Positions 22,649 to 46,800 of a stretch of 64,000 nucleotides of DNA are shown piece by piece. The number at the start of each line of letters is the position of its first letter. Position 1 is the first letter of the stretch. Under the pieces are notes generated by a model that ran no database searches, was not told the origin of the DNA, and saw nothing but the letters and a program-made list of their open reading frames with translations. This DNA comes from Asterochloris sp. CNOR1 (lineage: Eukaryota > Chlorophyta > Trebouxiophyceae > Trebouxiales > Trebouxiaceae): assembly GCA_963969365.1 (NCBI GenBank), contig OZ017756.1, forward strand, positions 1,860,001 to 1,924,000, written 5' to 3'. Made by a program: the position numbers and the translations under genes.

Positions 22649-25600
22649 TCACCGTAGAAGGATGAATCTGAGCAGGACACGTCGGGCCAGCACATCTCCA
22701 AAGACGGTGCTGGCCCAGGGGCTGTTCCACTCGCACCCACCGCTGGGGGAGACCAGGCGCTCACCCCAGTCATGCAGGACGCCTTCAATGGTGACCTGCA
22801 GCACAGAGAAGGACACACAGCTTGGTCAGGGCAGTGCAGAACAGACGAAGTGTAGCATACATAAGGCAGGGAACATGTGTGCCAAGTGCCCCAAACATGA
22901 AGGATGCCCTGCATGGTGGGCTGCAGCACAAACATGAAAGATGCCCGTGAATTGCAAAAAGGATCATGACCAAGTTGTTCCAATATCAGTACACAGCTGA
23001 TGGACTGCAGCACTCATGAGGGTGACACCTTAGAATGACAGCACCCTCTGTGCATGCCATTACCCGTTGACAGACATCTCAAGTGGGACCCATACACAAA
23101 GCAATGCTGCTTCACTGCTCCACAGAGAGCAGGGTGCTGCACCAAGCACTCACATCGATGTTATTGAATAGTTCTGGCTCTGGCTCCAGCACCTCGTTGA
23201 TGAAGCAGACGGCCATGGCAGGGAAGGTCAAGAAAAGTGTGAAGAACCTGCCAATCCTGTGAGGTTTTGGAACCTGCAAGCATGTGCAGCAGATTGGGCC
23301 AGCAGCCTTGAGGGTGACATTGAGCTGATTGGCCAAAACAAGTAAAAAATGCACTTCTCCCCTGTGTTTAGGGTGTTGGCAGTGCAGCACAGTGTGAGCA
23401 GGCTGCCAGGCAGAGTGTACACATGGCGCGCAAGTTGTGAGATGTTTCCACTACCAGCTGCAGCTGCAAGAACTCCAACATGTGGCACGCTGCGATCCGG
23501 CGATCACTGCAGGGTGACCAGGCACACCTGGACCAGCCCAGACATGCCAGTCAGCTGCTCACCTATGGAGGCTGCCCCTGCGGCGATGGCAGGCAGCACA
23601 CAGGTTAGCCCCACTGATTTACGCCTTCCCATGGCAGCAAACATGCTCAGATTGCTCATCCAGGAGGCCAGTGAAGTGACAGCAGGAAGCAGCAGACCTT
23701 GCCGGCAGGGACTGCCTCACCTCTGGAGGCTGCTGCTGCGGCGACAGCAGGCAGCACACAGGGTAGCCCCGCTGCTGCTCCTGCAGCACTGTGAAGATGC
23801 GGCTGTTGCTGGCGTCCACGATAAGGAACATGGGGCGCCGCGTGAAGGGCAGCAGGTCTTCAGGGTACAGCCAGCTCTCGTCTGCACCAGAGGAGGTGGG
23901 GGGGCTGATGCAGACTCCCGGGCAGTCTGGCCTGCAGGCACCAACTGGGCCATTCAAGGCTGGTCCCTTCAGGCGATGGCGTTACCGTATCTGTGGCCCC
24001 ACAGGCATGATGTTAGGACGTTGCAACCTGCACGCGGCAGCCCAGCTAGGTGTGAGACTGCAGCCAGGTTGCTGTGCACGCCAGAGGATGTGGGGGTGGC
24101 TAATGCAGACGTCTGGGCAGCACAGCCTGCAGGTAACACCCCTTGTGCTCTTGGAGCCTGTGGCTGGTGACAGGAGGTGGTGACAACAAGCAGAAGATAC
24201 TCTGTGTTGACATCCAGAGCATGAAGCAGAAGCTGAGGCAATATGACAGGCGGCAGCCCAGGCCGGATCAAAAATGCATCTGCAGCCACCATTCGACTGC
24301 ACTCAACTTGGGGTGGCTGCTGCAGACTCCTGGGCAGTCCTGCCTGCACAGAAGGAACAAGACAGCCAAGCCTGCGTGCACAGGTACCTCTGAGCTGCAC
24401 CTAGAGAGATGAGGCGGCTGATGCAGACCAGCCAGTAGCACTTCAGCAGGGGGCTTGACCAGCTGCACGCAACTGAGAGACATGCAAAGCAAGACTTGGG
24501 TGGTATCTGAGCCTTGCACATAAACGTCAGGCGAGAGCACTTTGACTGCAGAGCTGTAGTAAACACAGCATCGCTAGCCCATGTGAACATCATACACACT
24601 AAAGGCACAGACCAGGTCAAGGTCTGCTGAGGAAGATAGGCTGTGCAGCCTGCTGCTCTGGGGCAGCATCATCAGCGAAGATACAGGGGCAACCTGGCAC
24701 TGCACACCTGAGCAGGGCAACCTGGGAGCCATTACTATCCTCAGACTCTGCATCCCCACCAGCGCTGGAGGGCACTGCGCTCTGCCGTGAGTCAGACCCT
24801 GTACATCCAGTCAAGCCACCTCTGTCAGCATTGATGAGCTGGTGCACATCTTCCCCACGACAGCGGCAACTTGCACACAGGCCAGTAGTCACCAGTGAAG
24901 TGAGCAGCTGTTAGGGTTGTCTGATGCAGCATCATTGTCATGCCATCATTAAAGGGAGAGCAACAGGCATCATGCTGCCTGCCAGGCATGGCTGCGAGAA
25001 GCTGCACCCTACATGCTAGGGCCAAGCTGCCCTGAGAAACTGAAAGGTTCAGCACCTAAGCCAAGCATTTGTGAACGCACCCGCCGCACATGACCAGCAG
25101 CATGAGTTGCACAGGGATTGGCGTCTCAAAGGTGGTGGCAGGCAGTGGCCAGTGCAGCAGCCTACCAGGGGCCCACACACCCTTGTAGCAAGCCAAGCTC
25201 ACCTGCCGCTGAGATGGCCAGCAGCATGACGGACACAGGGGGCAGCGTCTCGCAGGTGGTTGCCAGAACAGCCAGCAGCTCGGTGGCAGCTGGGCGGTAC
25301 AGGAGGAACTTGGCTGGGTTCTCGTGCTCTGCACCATCAAAGTCCTGGCCCCGGCTGTACTGGGCGTCTGGGGACAGGGACCCCGCTGCAGGCATGCAGG
25401 CACAGCTTGATGACCACCTGCGGGGGTCCTGCACAACCCCAGGCAATGCTGCACTCCCAGGATGTGCGTTTGTGCGGCACATTCACACCATCCTGTACAA
25501 GGCGTGTGGTACCTTGCCTCTTGCTTGTCATTGCTTTGCACAAGTGATGGCTTTGCCACAGGTGTATGGTTTGATCTGCACCAGACAGCAGCACAGCAGG

Positions 25601-28600
25601 GTGCAGCAACTCAGCTCTGCAACCCAGCTCTGCAGGAGCACATGCCTTCCCAGGCAGCCAACTGCCACGAGTGTGGAGGCAGCCTGCTGAAGTAGGACGA
25701 CATCTGGCCAGGTGTGGTGATATTTGTGGGTGGGCACCCTTGGGCTGGCCACACAAGCGAGCAGGTGACCCATCCTTGCGGCAGTAGTGAGCTGGACTGC
25801 CCTGCATGTTTGCAACAGGCAGCCTGGCAAGAGCTGCCAAGGGGAACTCACTGAGGACAGGGTCATCCCACTCCAGCGTTTGCAGCATCCTGCAGAGCGC
25901 AGAGGCAGCATGAGGCATGAACAGCAAGGTGCTGCTTGCAAGCGCTGAAGTCATTGCCGCTAGCTCCCATGCTCAGCACAAGACACATGTTAAGAGAACA
26001 TGGGAAGGCACAGTGGGACCAAGCATCCTCCTGAAGGGGAGAAACCTATCAGCACACATGAAAAGCCAACATCTGCTCACGCCTTGCGCTTGATGCTCAC
26101 AGTGAGACAACTTATGATTGGAGCCCCTGCCTCTTCAGCCATGGAGCCAACATGAGAGGCAGGCACCCCGTGCCAGTGCACACGAAGGGTCACTCGTGCT
26201 CATGACTTACACCTGAGCCACACAACCCAACAGGCTCTGCTTGGAGTTCCTGCTTTATGGCTGTGGAGCACATGCAAGGGTCAGGCACACCCTGCAAGCG
26301 GTCAAGCCTACCTGTAGCTGTCCAGCGGCATTTCGGCCATCTTGATCTGCCGCGGGTACCAAGAGACCAAGACGGCCGAATGCAACCGCATGAAGGGCGC
26401 TGTGAAGGGAATCTGAGCCAGCTGGGAGCTGGGAGGGAAGCGCAGGCTCCACTTGCCTGCAGTAAGCACACATGAGGCAATCCTTCTGCGGCTGCCTAAA
26501 GCTCAAGAGACTGCAAGTGTGCTGCCTCCTACCCCAAGGCACATGCAGCAGGCTAACAGGAGAAGGCGTCCGTCGCCCGATGCACCCACCACACCATGCA
26601 GCAGCTGCTGGGCACCAAGAAGCCTGAATCTTTGCAATCCTGTGTCTTGACCCACGCCGGCTCTCTTGCCTGATTGAAGAATGCAGTCCAGCTGCTGTTT
26701 GCCCTGTGGCAGTCAACTGCAACAAAGGACAGGACACCCCATGTACAGCAAGGGACCAGCCTGACAGGCAGCCGTGCGCACCAGCTAGACGGGGTGCGGA
26801 CTCTGCCAGCTGCAGCAGCACATCAGCCTGCAGGAACTGCTCAGCCTCCTCCACGACAGCCCGCCACTCCTGCATGTCCATCACCTGCACAGGGGACCAG
26901 CAGCCTGACCAAGCCGTACAGTGAAGGCCGCCGGAGTGCACAGCCAACTGTGCCCCCACACAGCCCGATGGCTGACTGGGACATGAGACCTACACACCTG
27001 AGGTGAGCCGCTGTTGGGACAGGGCAACAGGTAGGTTTAGTGCTGGCTGGCAGAAGTTTGAAGTCACATCTGAGACCTGTTTATGCAACAGGAAGGCATT
27101 GACATCAGCAGATGTCCAGGTGACCAGCCAAATATGACTGGACAAGCCAGGTGTGGGCTTAGGCGCACCTCTGTGTGCTCACACCCATCTATTAGCGTCT
27201 TGAACTCCACGAAGTGTTCCCAGGCATCCTGCAGAGCTGCTAACCTTCAGCAGGCGGAAGCTGCCAGCACATATGCACTCAAAGATGCACAAGGGGTCAA
27301 AAATGCAGGGCCTGAGCACAGTGCAGCTGGGACACACAGCAATGAGCTCATGCACAAGCAGTGAGGGGATGTGTTGGGCAAGGTCAGGCATCAGCTGCAA
27401 AGCAGGCAATGACAGGCAGTGACATGTCACCTCTCGCCGATTGAGCAGCAGGCACACCAGCACAAATCTGGCTTGGTATCTGAGGTGCTTCACCAGCACC
27501 TGAGGGTCTTTGCTGTCTGCAGGGAAGTACTGCAAAGCACAGAGAGCTGTTGGTCCACATGTGGGCGGCACATTTTGCCAGGCTTGCTCTCCACTAACAG
27601 AATGAGCCCGATCCTGAGACATGGTAGCACATTGAGCAGCAGTGTGCTGGCCGCTCACCTGGCGTGCATGAATAGCTTCATAAAACACAAATGCCTCATT
27701 GAGGAAATTTAGCCCGCTAGTTCTGAGGTAATAGTTATTGTAGAGTTGAGCAATTCTGCAGGGCAACAACGTGGGCTGGGAATCAAGTATAGAGAGTGAG
27801 ATCAGCATTCTCAGTCAGTGTTGAACAACAAGTGGACCCAGGAGCCCTACTTTCTGCTAGCATCACTGGTGACGTCAGCACACCACAGATTCTTTGCAGA
27901 AATGCAGCCGCTCGCCCATTCAGTCCTTCAGGCCACACCAGCAGCATCGTCTGTGCTCAAGGACCAGATTTCAGGTGCAGAGCATGCCAAGATCCTCAGG
28001 TGCAGGGACATGACAAGCTCGCCTGCTAGCGAGATCACCAATTTCCCAGCGCCGTAAGCCCTCATCCATCAATTCAGACCTGCAGTCCAGCATGTGGCTT
28101 GGAGCCCAGGTACCAACATACTGCGCCGCTGTGCATTGCTCAGACTCAGGTTGAAAGCTTGCAGGACAGCACATGCTGAGCCACTCTGGTGACAAGGAGA
28201 ACTTTGTCACCACTATTATTGAGGCAGCCAAAAGACACTGGTGTACAGTGTCCAGCTGACCTGTGATCCTGTTGCTGCTTCCACAGTGCTGCGTACAGCT
28301 GAAACGCCTGCAGGCAAAGCTTGAGAAATCATGTGAGGAGTTGTCCAGTGTGCCTTGAGTTGAGTCGTGCTGCAGAGCGCGCTCTCAATGCTGTCAGAGG
28401 TTAGTACACCACATGAGTGACTTAGGCTCGCCTCCAAAAGCGATTATTTCGTGCCAGAAATGGGCCAGCTAACAGGCAGCTTGTGCAAAGACTCAAGCCC
28501 TGCTGTCAATGCTCACCCTCTGCAATCACGGGGCCCCAGGTGCACGTGCCAGCGCCAAGGGCAGCTTGCACAGCAGCCCTCAACGCTGCCACCACAGGCC

Positions 28601-29821
28601 CGAAAGGAGCAAGGCTTACTTTCTGGAAGCAGTCTTCCCAGTGCACCCTGCCGTACAGCGGGAGTTCGCGCAGGAGCCCAAATTGCTGCCTAGCTCGCTC
28701 CAGCAGCTCCTCATACTCCTGCCACACAGCTCTGCTGTCCGGGTTGTGGGGCCTCTGCTCCTGCTCGTGAAAGTCAACCTGCAGGCCAAGCAACCCCGCC
28801 TGTCAGACCAATGACAGCTGCTACAGATGGTCACGCCTGTGCTGCAGTCTGCCTGCAGGCAGCTCGAGGACATGTGGGCTTAGCAACACTTGGCCGTGCA
28901 CTTAAGCAGCTTGTGCTCCCTCACGTCCGATTCCCAATGCAGAGACGGGATCTGTCTTATGTATCGAGCCCAGGTCACAGGTATCTCCATGCTGTCATGG
29001 GGCCTGTCCTCCTGCTCAGGGGCAGTGGGGTCATCCTGCCAGCTCTGCAGCCTACCCATGAAGACATACTGCATGCTGCCATCCAGGCAGGGTTCGACAG
29101 TCAGATGAGTGTTGCCCCAGACCTGCTGCCTGCTGTCAGCAACGCTCTCAAAGCCCAAGGCGTGACTGAACAGCCTGCTGCCCACAGGCAGCGTTGTGAG
29201 GTCCAAGCACTCCAGCCTCCTTTGTGCTTGCCTGAGAAGAAGTAAAGCGGCCGAGGTCGACTGGGTATTGCACCTGCCTGCTGCTGCTGCCTTCCATGCC
29301 ATAGTTGCTGAAAGGCGTTGTGTGACGCATTGAGGTGCAGGGCCTGTGCCTGCATGCAGGAGTGGCATTGTCTCAGGCAGGCAGGCGGCTCTGCAGGCAG
29401 AGGTGCTGCTGGCAGCCTGTAAATACAGTGGCTGCCACAGGCCAGGGCAAGACTCACCTGCACCTCTAGCGATTACTATTACTATCAGACATCGCTGGGC
29501 AGGTCAGTGCGTCATGAAGATGTGAGATGACCTTGGCTCATGCAATCACGACTGCCTGAATGGGAGGATCAGTTGTTGTTATCAGAAACCGCAGGGATTG
29601 CAGAGATCAGTGCATTGTGGACGAAGCCTGGGACCGGTTTGGTCAACTCTCCACTTGCATTCTGGTAAGCTTCCATGCCACACTGAGGCCCTGTCGGATT
29701 GGTACTCAACCATGGTGAGCTGACGGGCATGCTGGGAGCCTGTCTGCATGATGGCCTTCTGCTTTTTTGGCGCCAGCTGCGATCTTGACCACTTCAGGCG
29801 GATCCCACTCAAGGCTGCCAT
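22649..29821 (-). CDS. SCAI: SCAI homologue
   Basis: SCAI was named as a suppressor of cancer cell invasion. In animals it represses MRTF/SRF transcription and also acts in double-strand break repair and fork protection. A plant/algal role is not established. The tentative first exon is 29711-29821 (MAALSGIRLKWSRSQLAPKK). Exon 28620-28778 holds WQEYEELLERARQQFGLLRE and LPLYGRVHWEDCFQK and joins in phase 0 to AFQLYAALWKQQQDHR (about 28275-28320). Next come GLRRWEIGDLASR, IAQLYNNYYLRTSGLNFLNE, LVKHLRYQARFVLVCLLLNR, EWRAVVEEAEQFLQAD, FLLYRPAATELLAVLA, then the exon starting at 23881 with LYPEDLLPFTRRPMFLIVDA, and YPVCCLLSPQQQPPE. IGRFFTLFLTFPAMAVCFIN follows, and the last exon ends FGDVLARRVLLRFILLR with the stop at 22651-22649. 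The order matches SCAI throughout. The N-terminus is the weak point. Confidence 0.85.
23563..23775 (-). repeat. Donor-side echo in SCAI gene
   Basis: The 3' end of the exon encoding YPVCCLLSPQQQPPE, with its donor (exon edge 23721), is matched downstream on the minus strand by a copy with edge 23563. On the plus strand both show the shared cores GGCAGCACACAGG and TAGCCCC. The offset is 158 bp. Confidence 0.8.
23877..24440 (-). repeat. Acceptor echo array in SCAI gene, four copies
   Basis: The acceptor region of the exon starting at 23881 recurs at about 24073, 24296 and 24394. On the plus strand the copies share the pattern GGnGGCTGnTGCAGACnCC followed by GGGCAG and GCCTGCAG. Spacing is about 192, 223 and 98 bp, with increasing decay. 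Confidence 0.7.
28990..29050 (-). repeat. Exon-start echo upstream of SCAI exon 28620-28778
   Basis: On the minus strand the exon start reads GAGCAGGAGCAGAGGCCCCA. About 250 bp upstream lies GAGCAGGAGGACAGGCCCCA, followed by a similar GACAGCA..GAG. I take this as a decayed copy, not an exon. Confidence 0.65.
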
Positions 29822-29831
29822 GTAGGACAGA

Positions 29832-41056
<11,225 letters not shown>

Positions 41057-42027
41057 GCTGCTCAACACAGCTTTCCTTCGGCATGTCCCCATCTCACTGC
41101 TAGGTCAATGCCAGCATGCTAGGTACTGCTGCAAGTATGCCAGCTGGAAGATCTTTGTCTGGATGTGCAGCATGTCCCAGCAATACCTTATAGATTGTCC
41201 AGGTTGTCTGTCAGCAGCCATTGCTCAAACTTTGGCTAAAAAACCAGTGACAGTGACTGTTACTGACTCACTTGAGGACTTTTGAACGCATCAACAGTTT
41301 TATAGTTGATGCTACAGCAATTCAATCCAGGGACGCAATAATCCCTACAAAACATAGGAACAGGCACTTGGAGGCATGCGGGCACAGCAGCATGCTGCCA
41401 ATTGCTGAAAGTGGTCTGATATAGCTACCTATAGGCTGCAGCACAAAGCATGCACGATTGAAACCAATCAGTGAACTGCTATTTGCACAGCAAATGTCAG
41501 CTTGAAAAGCTCTGTGCTCTTGGAGACAGGGTGATGCAACCTTGGAAAGATGTCTGTGCTTGAGACAGTAACCTGCAAGCTGCAGACAACATAATACTGA
41601 GGTGGCCCCATAGGCGAGACCTCAACTCTCACTAATAGTCAGTGCAGGCCGGTTGATGCTGAAGAATGGCTTGGCAGGTCTGCATGAGAGGTCAGGGTGT
41701 TGCGCTGAAGGCTTTGTGCAGGTGTGGCGGCGAGTGTGATAGGTTCAGTTCTGTGGTTGGCAATGCGCCTAGAGGTGTCTGGCTCTGATATCTGGGTGTG
41801 ATGTGAGCTGCACAGTCAGATTTGGCATCGCGCCCATGTCTTTGCCCTACTTGGAGAGCTGAGCAGGTGCTGAAATGCCCCTGGCAGCGCTCCACTGCAG
41901 GCGGGCGGAGGGCAAAGTGTCAGCACAGTGGGTTCTGCATCGCAGGACAAGCAGATGAAGCCTGCAGCTGAGCAGCCAACATGCAGCAAAGCATCTGAGC
42001 ACCACACCACTGGGTGGATGCAGCAGT
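41057..42027. other. Convergent 3' region, MCM2 and GATA genes
   Basis: This is mostly untranslated sequence by appearance. On the minus strand a possible extra 3' exon of the GATA gene lies near 41820-41897 (SGALPGAFQHLLSSPSR then a stop), but the connection is not proven. Confidence 0.4.
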
Positions 42028-43261
42028 CAGGCACACAAGGCCACCTGGTTGATCTTGCTGATGAGATTCGCAGCATGTTGCAGCTGCAGAGAAATGGTGA
42101 GGTTGACCTTCAAGCCACTGCCAGATGCTCCCTGCAGGCAAGGTGTTGAGGATCTCGTCAAGGATGGCTTGCTTGAGAACATCACTAGATTGGATCACAA
42201 GCTTTGATGAGGAACAGAGCTATGCTGCTGGGCATAGATTGAGGGTGGCAACAGCACACAGTGCAGCAATGTGCAGTGCAGTGAGGCAGCTTATGGAGCA
42301 CATGGTCACCCCACAGGTGGCACCCCTGTTGCTGGGCACCTCAGCAGGAAGTGCAGCCATGCGCAGTGCAGTGAGGTCCTGCACCACTCATCAGCAGGGG
42401 TTGAATCCAAACCGCTTCCCCGCATGGGTCACAACCTTGCTGAGCAGCTGCAGCGCTCCTGCTGCTGATGTTGAATGCAGTGAGGGCAGCTGTGCATCGT
42501 GTACAGGCAGTGTACGCTGTATGCCTGCTGCCCTGCACTTTGACAAGCCAGATGCCCCTGCCCCACCTTGCGGGGTGCCTGGGCTTTGTCACGTCCCGCT
42601 GGGCACCATGCGTCCTCAAGTGGAGGCCACGGGCATTGCACAGGCTCTCCCCTGGGTGCCCTGGGGCCGGCCTCCACCTGTGAGGGCAGGAGGAGGGCTC
42701 AGCAACGACCCGGGCTCCCAAAAGTTGTACTGTGGTCCAGTTGATGCACTGGAAAGAAGCGCTGGCCCTAAGTACAATTTTGTGCAGCTGCAGGGAGCAG
42801 GCAAATGCCTACGATGCACCAGAGGGCACCCAGGGAAGCACCTGGCGCTGAGCATGTGGTTACCAGAAACGACAGTGCATCTGTGAAGGAATATGTCAGA
42901 CTAAGCATGCCAGCCATGTAATTTCCTCTGCATGCATGGGCCTGACTCACGCACACTGGGCCGAGCAAGCCCACCTGGGTGTCTCTGTGGCCCCACAGTT
43001 GTGGCAGTGTTTGGCCTCAGTCGCCTGCTGTGTGCTTTGGGGCACAGGCTGCTCCACTGTGGGGCTGACATCAGCTGTAAGACAGTTGAGGCCCTCAGAA
43101 GAGATGGAGCCAAAGTTCAATGAGCCAGGCTCCTGCAGCAGATGAGGCAGTGCGGGAAGCACAAACTCCTGCATCTGGCTGGCAGGCTCGATCACGCCCT
43201 TGCATACAGGGAAGTCCATGGCGGAACAAGGCAGCCCGGAGTTGAAGTTCATATGCTTCAT
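42028..43261 (-). CDS. GATA-type zinc-finger protein with altered finger
   Basis: This is a probable transcription-factor relative. The first exon, 42975-43261, starts at ATG 43261 (MKHMNFNSGLPCSAMDFPVC) and ends inside the finger, CHNCGATETP. The second exon, 42567-42677, continues in phase with RWRPAPGHPGESLCNARGLH then LRTHGAQR. This matches the GATA finger C-x2-C ... W+ ... LCNACGL, except that the fourth zinc ligand is Arg (codon CGT) instead of Cys (TGT) and the loop has 19 residues instead of the usual 17 or 18. Downstream coding pieces include SSDVLKQAILDEILNTL (about 42140-42195) and LQHAANLISKINQ (from 42083), with a stop at 42030-42028 if read through. The 3' exon structure is tentative. 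It is divergent from the nucleobase transporter. Confidence 0.65.
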
Positions 43262-43897
43262 GACCAAAGATTGGATGATCAACTATCCCGCATTCGCGGC
43301 TTGCTGGGGGCAGCGGGGCGAGTCTGCCTCTGTGGTTGAACTTTAGGTCAGACAAGATTTCTTCATGTAATCACTGATGAAAGATGGTCAGCTCGCGCCC
43401 AGTTCGTGTACACGGCCCGCAGAGGATGCCTGGAAGGCACAGGTCATGGCGCTATCCTTGGCAATTCCGACAGGCTGGGCCCTGAGCTGTGGATCGCAGT
43501 CATATTATTGACAAATGCAGGGGACTTTGCATGAGCATGGGTGCATGATCATGAGGAGAACATCACTGAGATGTTCTTCTGTCAATGAGGCGTAATGATC
43601 AGGTCATACCCCAGATCACACTGACATTAGCATGTACAGCTGCACAGGTGCACCATTGCCCATGAAACTCACTGACCAGTATCTGCAGCAATTGCCAGCA
43701 ATCACCTTCTGCCCACCAGCACTGGACAAGCCTTGAGCATCTCACAGCATAGCACAAAGCATCAAGTCTTGGAAAGGTCAACCTAATGTCTATTAGGACA
43801 ATCAACGAAAGGAGAGCACAACGAGAACTTATGGAGGCTAACCTCATGTAGCCTGTGTCACAACAAAGAACATTCAGGGAAGACTCCTTGAGGTTTC
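43262..43897. promoter_or_regulatory. Divergent intergenic region, GATA/NCS1 genes
   Basis: This 636-bp region separates two divergent ATGs. TATC cores occur near 43282, 43450 and 43680, but none fits WGATAR, so I see no support for regulation by a GATA factor. No gene is seen. Confidence 0.4.
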
Positions 43898-46800
43898 ATG
43901 CAGACCTGCAGTCCTCGAGGCTGCGTGCATGCCATCTTCTTCCCTCGAGTTCCGATCTCACCGCTGAAACGCAAACGAGGCAGCACATCTTGCAGCGCAA
44001 CACAGCCGCAGCCTCTGCCCTGGTGGAATGAGCACCTGCAGGCCAATGCGCCAGATAGTCCTGATGCAGAGCTCATTAATGAAGGCAAGGCCATGACATG
44101 TGCATGGCATGCCTGCACAGTCCATCCTGGCACATGGCCTCACTTTGGGAGTTTTCCTGCTTCCAGACTTCCGTCCGGTGTTGGACTCAGAGAGGACATT
44201 TGGCCTGCTGGATATTGCCAGCCTCTGGATTGGCCTGGTGGTCAGCCTGACCACCTACTTCCTGGCAGGCAGCATGGTCGCCGACATGGGTGAGCTGCAG
44301 AGTGCACCCAGAGGCAGCTGCCTGTGCTGCAATCGTTTGCAATGGTACCTGACATAGGGCATGTTGCAGAGAGCCTCCTGTTGCCGCTTTCATGCACTGT
44401 GCACAATCTGTAGAAACAGGATGACGGTGGGCCACCCCATCCACAGCCCTCTTAGCCAGGCCCTGCATGGCAGCAAAGAACCGCCATACCGTGCACTTCC
44501 TTGCTGTCTGAGCCCACTGCTGGGGCCTGATGGGACACCTGAGCAGCACAGCGCCTATGTGAGCCCATTCCAGCTAGCACGATGTGCAATAGAGTGGCAA
44601 CGCTGGCAAATTTTGTGCACATGTGCAGGCTTGTTCTGGTGGCAGGCCTTGCGCAACCTTGTTTGCCTATGCAGCCCTGTCCAAGGCTGCTCTTCTGCAC
44701 GAGCTCCCAGGCCTCCCCTGGTGGCAGGCGCTGTTTGCACCCTTTGCTCACTCGTATTGCCTGCTGAGCTCTGACATGCCCTCAAGCAGGGCAGCCCTGC
44801 TGGCTCAACAGCCTAACATGCCCTGCCAGCCCTTGGCAGCCTCAGGTGCCTGCCTGTGCAGGCATGTCCTGGTGGCAAGCCCTGCTGACCATAGTTGCCT
44901 CCAACGTCATCACGCTGGTGCCCCTTGTGCTGTCTGCCCACCCTGGCACCAAGTGAGTGCTGCTGGGACCCTGCTGGTGCAGCTTACTGGGCAGGCCTTT
45001 CAAGTCAGCCACGCCCTCCTCGCGTGCGACCAGCCACCATCTGCCGGAGGGGCCAACCTGGTGATACAGAACACTGTACCTGCCATGGAGGCAGCGCTGT
45101 ACTTCGCCAGCATGAATGTAGCCCGAGCAGGGTGTTGTGTTGGCTCATGTGTGGGCGTGTGCCCAGCTAGCCAACAAAATTTTTCTGGTATCTGCTGTGC
45201 CAGTCAGCAGTATTAGTGGCCCCGGCTGCAACTGGGCTGCACGCTGCACATGCTGCAGGTATGGCATTCCCTTCCCAGTACTGGCACGGGCCAGCTTCGG
45301 CATCCGAGGCGCAAACCTGCCAGCCCTCATGAGGTGCGTAGCCCAGCTTTTGACTAACTGGACTGGTGCTTGAATGGCTCACAGGCTTTGCTGCCGCCGG
45401 GGTTGTGCATCATGTCAGTGCGGCCCAGGTGTGCAATACAGTATGATGCTGCCTGAGCACATGCGCACAACCTAGAGCCAGACTGACACGCTGGACTTCC
45501 AGGCGCCTGCCTCCGCATCCTGTGAGCTGGAGGCAGAAGCATCTGTGCGCAACTGTGCATTGCTAGTAGTGCACAGCCGCTGGTCCCCACAGCTGTTCCA
45601 AGCAGAGCCTTTTCTGCGCAGGGCGCTTGTCGCTTGTGGGTGGTTCGGCCTGAACACTTGGCTGGCAGCCTCAGCCATCCATGCCCTGCTGGCAGCAGTC
45701 ACAGGCAAGCCACCCTGCCATGTGTTGAGATGTGAGACTGTGCCGGCGAAACATGCAGCTCTGCCTCGCAGACTCTGCTGAGTGAACTTTCTGCAGTGCC
45801 TGGCAGTGCACTGCCTGCAGCCACAGCTTGCATGCGTGTCTGCCCAGCATGCAGCAGCACCCTGCCGGCTGCAGTCACAGGCAGGCCGCCTGTGACCTCA
45901 AGCAGCAGAGTGTCCGCTCAGGTAGCCGCAGTGCCATGGAAGCCTGTGTTGAGCGTGGACACAGGCCAGCTACAGCTCGCAAGCTGCTGTATTGCATCTG
46001 GACCCAGTGAGCAACTAGCAGTATCCCTGAGCACAGTGGTCCAGCTGGTTGCAGGCGGCGCAATAGTCACAAGCCAGATAGCCTGGCTGGGCATCTCAGC
46101 CACAGAGCTGGCGTGCTTTGTGGGCTTCTGGGGTTTGCAGGTAAAGCTTGTCTGCTGCCACATCTCAGCAGGTTTGAATGGCCCTTTGACCTTCTCATAC
46201 CCACACAGCAGCCCTTGCTCCAGCTGCCTTTGCCCCCTCAGACACACTGCACTGCCTGTGCACAAGCACACAGTGCCATGCATGACAGCCTTGGTCTAGC
46301 CTTTCACCGGGTGTGCGGCACCTGCACTGACTGCCTGGTCTTGCACCTTGCTGGGCTTTGTCCAGTCAAACCCAAGCACTGTTGACAGCCCTTTCTCACA
46401 TCCTGATACTGCCTGCCCAGGTTGCCATCATCACAAAGGGCATGGAGTCCGTCAGGTTTGTGGAGAAGTATGCTGCCCCCATCCTGATCGCCCTCAGCGC
46501 AGCCCTTCTCATCTGGGCACGGCGGGCAGCTGGTGGCTTTGGCCCCATGCTGTCTGCCAAGTCACAGTTTGCAACGGGCATGGCCAAGGAGGGGCAGTTT
46601 TGGCAGGCCTTCCTGCCAGCCGTGACCGCCAACATCGGCTACTGGGCCACGCTGAGTCTGAACATCTCTGACTTCACTAGGTGAGTGCAGGCCATGGGAC
46701 CTGGGAGACCAAGGCCTGCCCGAGATGCCTGGAGCACACTGCCAGCCCCTGCCACCACCCTCTGCCTTGGCGTCAGTGCCGTTGCTGCTTCTAGCACGTG

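Noticed and set aside
28880-29110. Minus-strand open piece with RPHDSMEIPVTWARYIRQ as an extra SCAI exon
   Set aside because: Its nucleotide sequence is a diverged copy of the next exon's start (GAGCAGGAG..AGGCCCCA), so it is better explained as an echo.
43262-43897. GATA-factor sites between the GATA gene and the transporter
   Set aside because: Only three TATC cores occur in 636 bp and none fits WGATAR, which is no more than chance.
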